DNA of 8,320 nt, from NCBI GenBank assembly GCA_003447785.1, contig DLYJ01000138.1, positions 1 to 8,320 of the forward strand. The letters run 5' to 3'. Positions 6,442 through 8,320 of this stretch are shown here, in pieces. A program made the translations under genes and the position numbers. The notes beneath the pieces were generated by a model that saw only the letters and a list, made by a program, of their open reading frames with translations, was not told the DNA's origin and did not search any database. Numbering within the stretch: the stretch's first letter is position 1; every line of letters begins with the position of its first letter. This DNA is from Treponema sp. GTDB lineage: Bacteria; Spirochaetota; Spirochaetia; Treponematales; Treponemataceae.

Positions 6442-8191
6442 ACATACGCTCCAGAGCACCCATTTGCTCATCAAATTTTTTTTCTGTTTCTTTAATCAGC
6501 TCCAGGTTGTCGTTTGGAACTGTAAGTTTTAATCTTACGATATCTTCCCGCACGCTAAGGGCGAGCACTTTTGAAAGAGTTGCACCGTTTTTAATGAGGG
6601 CAAGTCCCCTTTCATAAAACTGCATAATCAGAAGAAGAATCTGAATCTGCTTTTCCGGAACAGAATAAACGTCAATCTTATCAAATGCGTTCTGCTGCAA
6701 AAATCCGTTTTTAATCATTTCCGAAACAACAAGAACAAGTCTCTCCGTATCAGGAAGGGAATCAGGACCAATCAGTTTTACAATTGCCTGAAGCCTCTGT
6801 TCTTTTTTAAGAAGCTCAAGTGCCGAAAGACGTACTTCTGCCCAGCGCGGGTCAAAATTATCCCACCACTGCTTGACTTCTTCAGCGTATTCGGAGTAAC
6901 TGTCTATCCAGCCGATTGCAGGATAATGCCGGGAGTTTGCAAGTTCCCGGTCCAGAGCCCAGAAACAGCGGATAAAGCGTTTGGTGTGCTGTGTTACAGG
7001 CTCAGAAAAGTCGCCGCCCGGAGGACTGACCGCACCGATTACGGAAACGCTTCCTTCCTGGCCACTCAATGTGTTTACGCGGCCTGCCCGTTCGTAGAAT
7101 TCTGCAAGGCGTGTCGGCAGATATGCAGGAAAACCTTCTTCTGCAGGCATTTCTTCCATACGTCCGCTCAACTCGCGGAGGGCTTCTGCCCAGCGTGATG
7201 TTGAATCCGCCATTACCGCAACATGGAGTCCCATGTCACGATAGTATTCAGCAAGTGTAATTCCCGAATACAAACTTACTTCCCGGGCTGCAACAGGCAT
7301 GTTTGAGGTATTTGCAATCAGAATTGTACGTTCCATCAGGGAACGTCCGGTGCGGGGGTCAATCAGGGCAGGAAACTCTGTCAAAACATCAGTCATTTCG
7401 TTGCCGCGCTCACCGCATCCGATGTATACGATAATGTCAGCGTCGCACCATTTTGCAATTGCGTGCTGAGTCATTGTTTTACCGGTACCAAATCCCCCTG
7501 GAATTGCCGCAGTTCCGCCCTTGCTCAGCGGAAAGAACACGTCAATTACTCGCTGGCCTGTTACAAGAGGCTGGCTTACTTCAAGTTTTTTCGCAAAAGG
7601 ACGTGGATTACGCAGTGGCCAGTACTGGGAAAGCTTTAATTCTTCACCCAGCTCGGTTGTTCCGATAACGTCATCCACGGTGTATGAGCCGGACCCCTTA
7701 AAAGTTTTTAATGTAGTTCCCCTGATGTAAGGCGGCACTATAATTTTATGGAGGACAGACTGTGTTTCCTGAACGGTTCCGAGAACCAGACCGCTTTCAA
7801 TCCTGCAGCCTTCTTTAATTGAATCCGCCGCTTTGAATTCCCACTGTTTCTTAACATCAAGACTTTCCGTTCTGTCGCCTGGATGCAAAAAAGCACCGGA
7901 AGTCTCAAACATTGATTTGAGCGGCCGCTGGATTCCGTCATAAATTGTTCCCACAAGGCCGGGACCAAGACGCAGAGAAAGAGGACGCTCGTTGGAAACA
8001 ACGCTCTCGCCTACCTTCATTCCTGTATCATCTTCATATACCTGAATAGTTGCACTGCCCTTGTTCTGACGGATGATTTCTCCAATCAGGCGTTTTGAAC
8101 CCACATCAACAACATCATACAAACCTGCACCTTCAAGGCCTTCTGCGTAAACAATCGGTCCGCAAATGCGGGTAATTTTACCTGTTATCAT
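6428..8191 (-). CDS. atpA: V-type ATP synthase catalytic subunit A
   Basis: A 587-residue catalytic ATP-binding subunit of the V/A-type rotary ATPase, which couples ATP turnover to H+ or Na+ transport at the cytoplasmic membrane. The beta-barrel is at residues 1-75. The bulge (non-homologous) region typical of V-type A covers about 110-190. The P-loop GGFGTGKT is at 232-239 with K238, in place of the more common GPFGxGKT. The catalytic Glu is in CGERGNE (E261), and [14 protein letters not shown] (327-340) contains the Walker B Asp. EFYERAGRV (364-372) and GGDFSEPVT (392-400) are also diagnostic. The C-terminal helical domain is at about 435-587. ATG at 8191 has GGGAGG at 8205-8200, eight bases upstream, and overlaps the stop of the preceding gene as ATGA. 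Ion specificity cannot be told, because it depends on subunits I and K, which are not in the window. Confidence 0.97.
   Translation of the reverse strand: MITGKITRICGPIVYAEGLEGAGLYDVVDVGSKRLIGEIIRQNKGSATIQVYEDDTGMKVGESVVSNERPLSLRLGPGLVGTIYDGIQRPLKSMFETSGAFLHPGDRTESLDVKKQWEFKAADSIKEGCRIESGLVLGTVQETQSVLHKIIVPPYIRGTTLKTFKGSGSYTVDDVIGTTELGEELKLSQYWPLRNPRPFAKKLEVSQPLVTGQRVIDVFFPLSKGGTAAIPGGFGTGKTMTQHAIAKWCDADIIVYIGCGERGNEMTDVLTEFPALIDPRTGRSLMERTILIANTSNMPVAAREVSLYSGITLAEYYRDMGLHVAVMADSTSRWAEALRELSGRMEEMPAEEGFPAYLPTRLAEFYERAGRVNTLSGQEGSVSVIGAVSPPGGDFSEPVTQHTKRFIRCFWALDRELANSRHYPAIGWIDSYSEYAEEVKQWWDNFDPRWAEVRLSALELLKKEQRLQAIVKLIGPDSLPDTERLVLVVSEMIKNGFLQQNAFDKIDVYSVPEKQIQILLLIMQFYERGLALIKNGATLSKVLALSVREDIVRLKLTVPNDNLELIKETEKKFDEQMGALERMYERH
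6449..6452 (-). promoter_or_regulatory. Ribosome binding site deciding the atpB start
   Basis: GGAG on the minus strand, inside the last codons of atpA, lies seven bases before ATG 6441. It supports that start over the upstream in-frame ATG at 6474, and it means atpB is translated while ribosomes finish atpA. Confidence 0.65.
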
Positions 8192-8319
8192 TTTGGCAGC
8201 CTCCCGTCAAAAAGAGATGCAGCAAGTTCATACGAGTATTTATCTTTTATCTGTCTGAAAAGTTCATCCATTGTAAGTCGAACCGTAAATGTATTTTCTT
8301 TGTCACAAATCAGAAGTCC
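8188..8319 (-). CDS. atpE: V-type ATP synthase subunit E, C-terminal end (partial)
   Basis: Only the last 43 residues are present, running off the right edge of the window. The frame from 8319 is open and ends in TGA at 8190-8188, which overlaps the atpA ATG (ATGA). The two other frames of this strand are not continuous with a family protein. The tail ([27 protein letters not shown] as short blocks: [21 protein letters not shown]) fits the end of the peripheral-stalk subunit E, where a strand is followed by a helix reading like LEELR...EVAKLLF. The position directly before atpA also fits subunit E. It would link the head to membrane subunit I. With so little sequence the call rests partly on context. 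Confidence 0.7.
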   Translation of the reverse strand, partial: GLLICDKENTFTVRLTMDELFRQIKDKYSYELAASLFDGRLPK

Positions 8320-8320
8320 C

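Noticed and set aside
6442..6474. Longer atpB start at ATG 6474
   Set aside because: It adds 11 residues ([11 protein letters not shown]) not expected in subunit B and deepens the overlap with atpA, whereas ATG 6441 has a well-placed GGAG and the family N-terminus.

Overview
The window looks like a chromosomal segment of a spirochaete, most likely a host-associated Treponema. This is an inference from the archaeal/vacuolar-type ATPase genes, the relaxed lipobox on an HtrA protease, and the base composition (moderately AT-rich genes with one abrupt GC-rich block). No sequence search was run.

Layout. A partial + strand gene fills 1-600: the C-terminal part of an AAA ATPase with a DUF4143 domain. 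It converges on a long set of minus-strand genes. Between the two directions lies about 170 bases of GC-rich, multi-hairpin, non-coding sequence (611-770). All other genes are on the minus strand. In transcription order, from right to left, they are: the C-terminal end of V-type ATPase subunit E (8319-8188), catalytic subunit A (8191-6428), subunit B (6441-5053), subunit D (5060-4446), a universal-stress-protein-like gene (4440-3940), a J-domain protein (3909-3154), type I methionine aminopeptidase (3143-2379), an intrinsic terminator (2337-2299), and a DegP/HtrA-type serine protease with a lipoprotein-like leader (2283-775).

How they work together. E, A, B and D form the soluble head and stalk of a V/A-type rotary ATPase. 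The genes overlap by 4, 14 and 8 bases, which suggests coupled translation, and the usp-like gene follows after only 5 bases. The membrane subunits I and K are not downstream of D, where an E-A-B-D-I-K operon would have them; they may lie upstream of E, beyond the window. A good sigma-70-type promoter (TTGAGT, 17 bases, TATAAT) overlaps the end of usp and should start a J-protein/map transcript. Its predicted start is only about 3 bases before the J-protein's TTG start codon, so this mRNA may be nearly leaderless. The J-protein stop overlaps the map ribosome binding site, and map ends at a strong terminator. The htrA promoter candidate overlaps that terminator hairpin.

No clearly new multi-gene system is visible; most of the window is housekeeping. 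The items most worth following up are the GC-rich hairpin block, the near-leaderless TTG gene, the terminator/promoter overlap before htrA, and the V-ATPase gene order. No tRNA, rRNA, CRISPR array or insertion sequence was seen. No gene-free stretch exceeds 300 bases.
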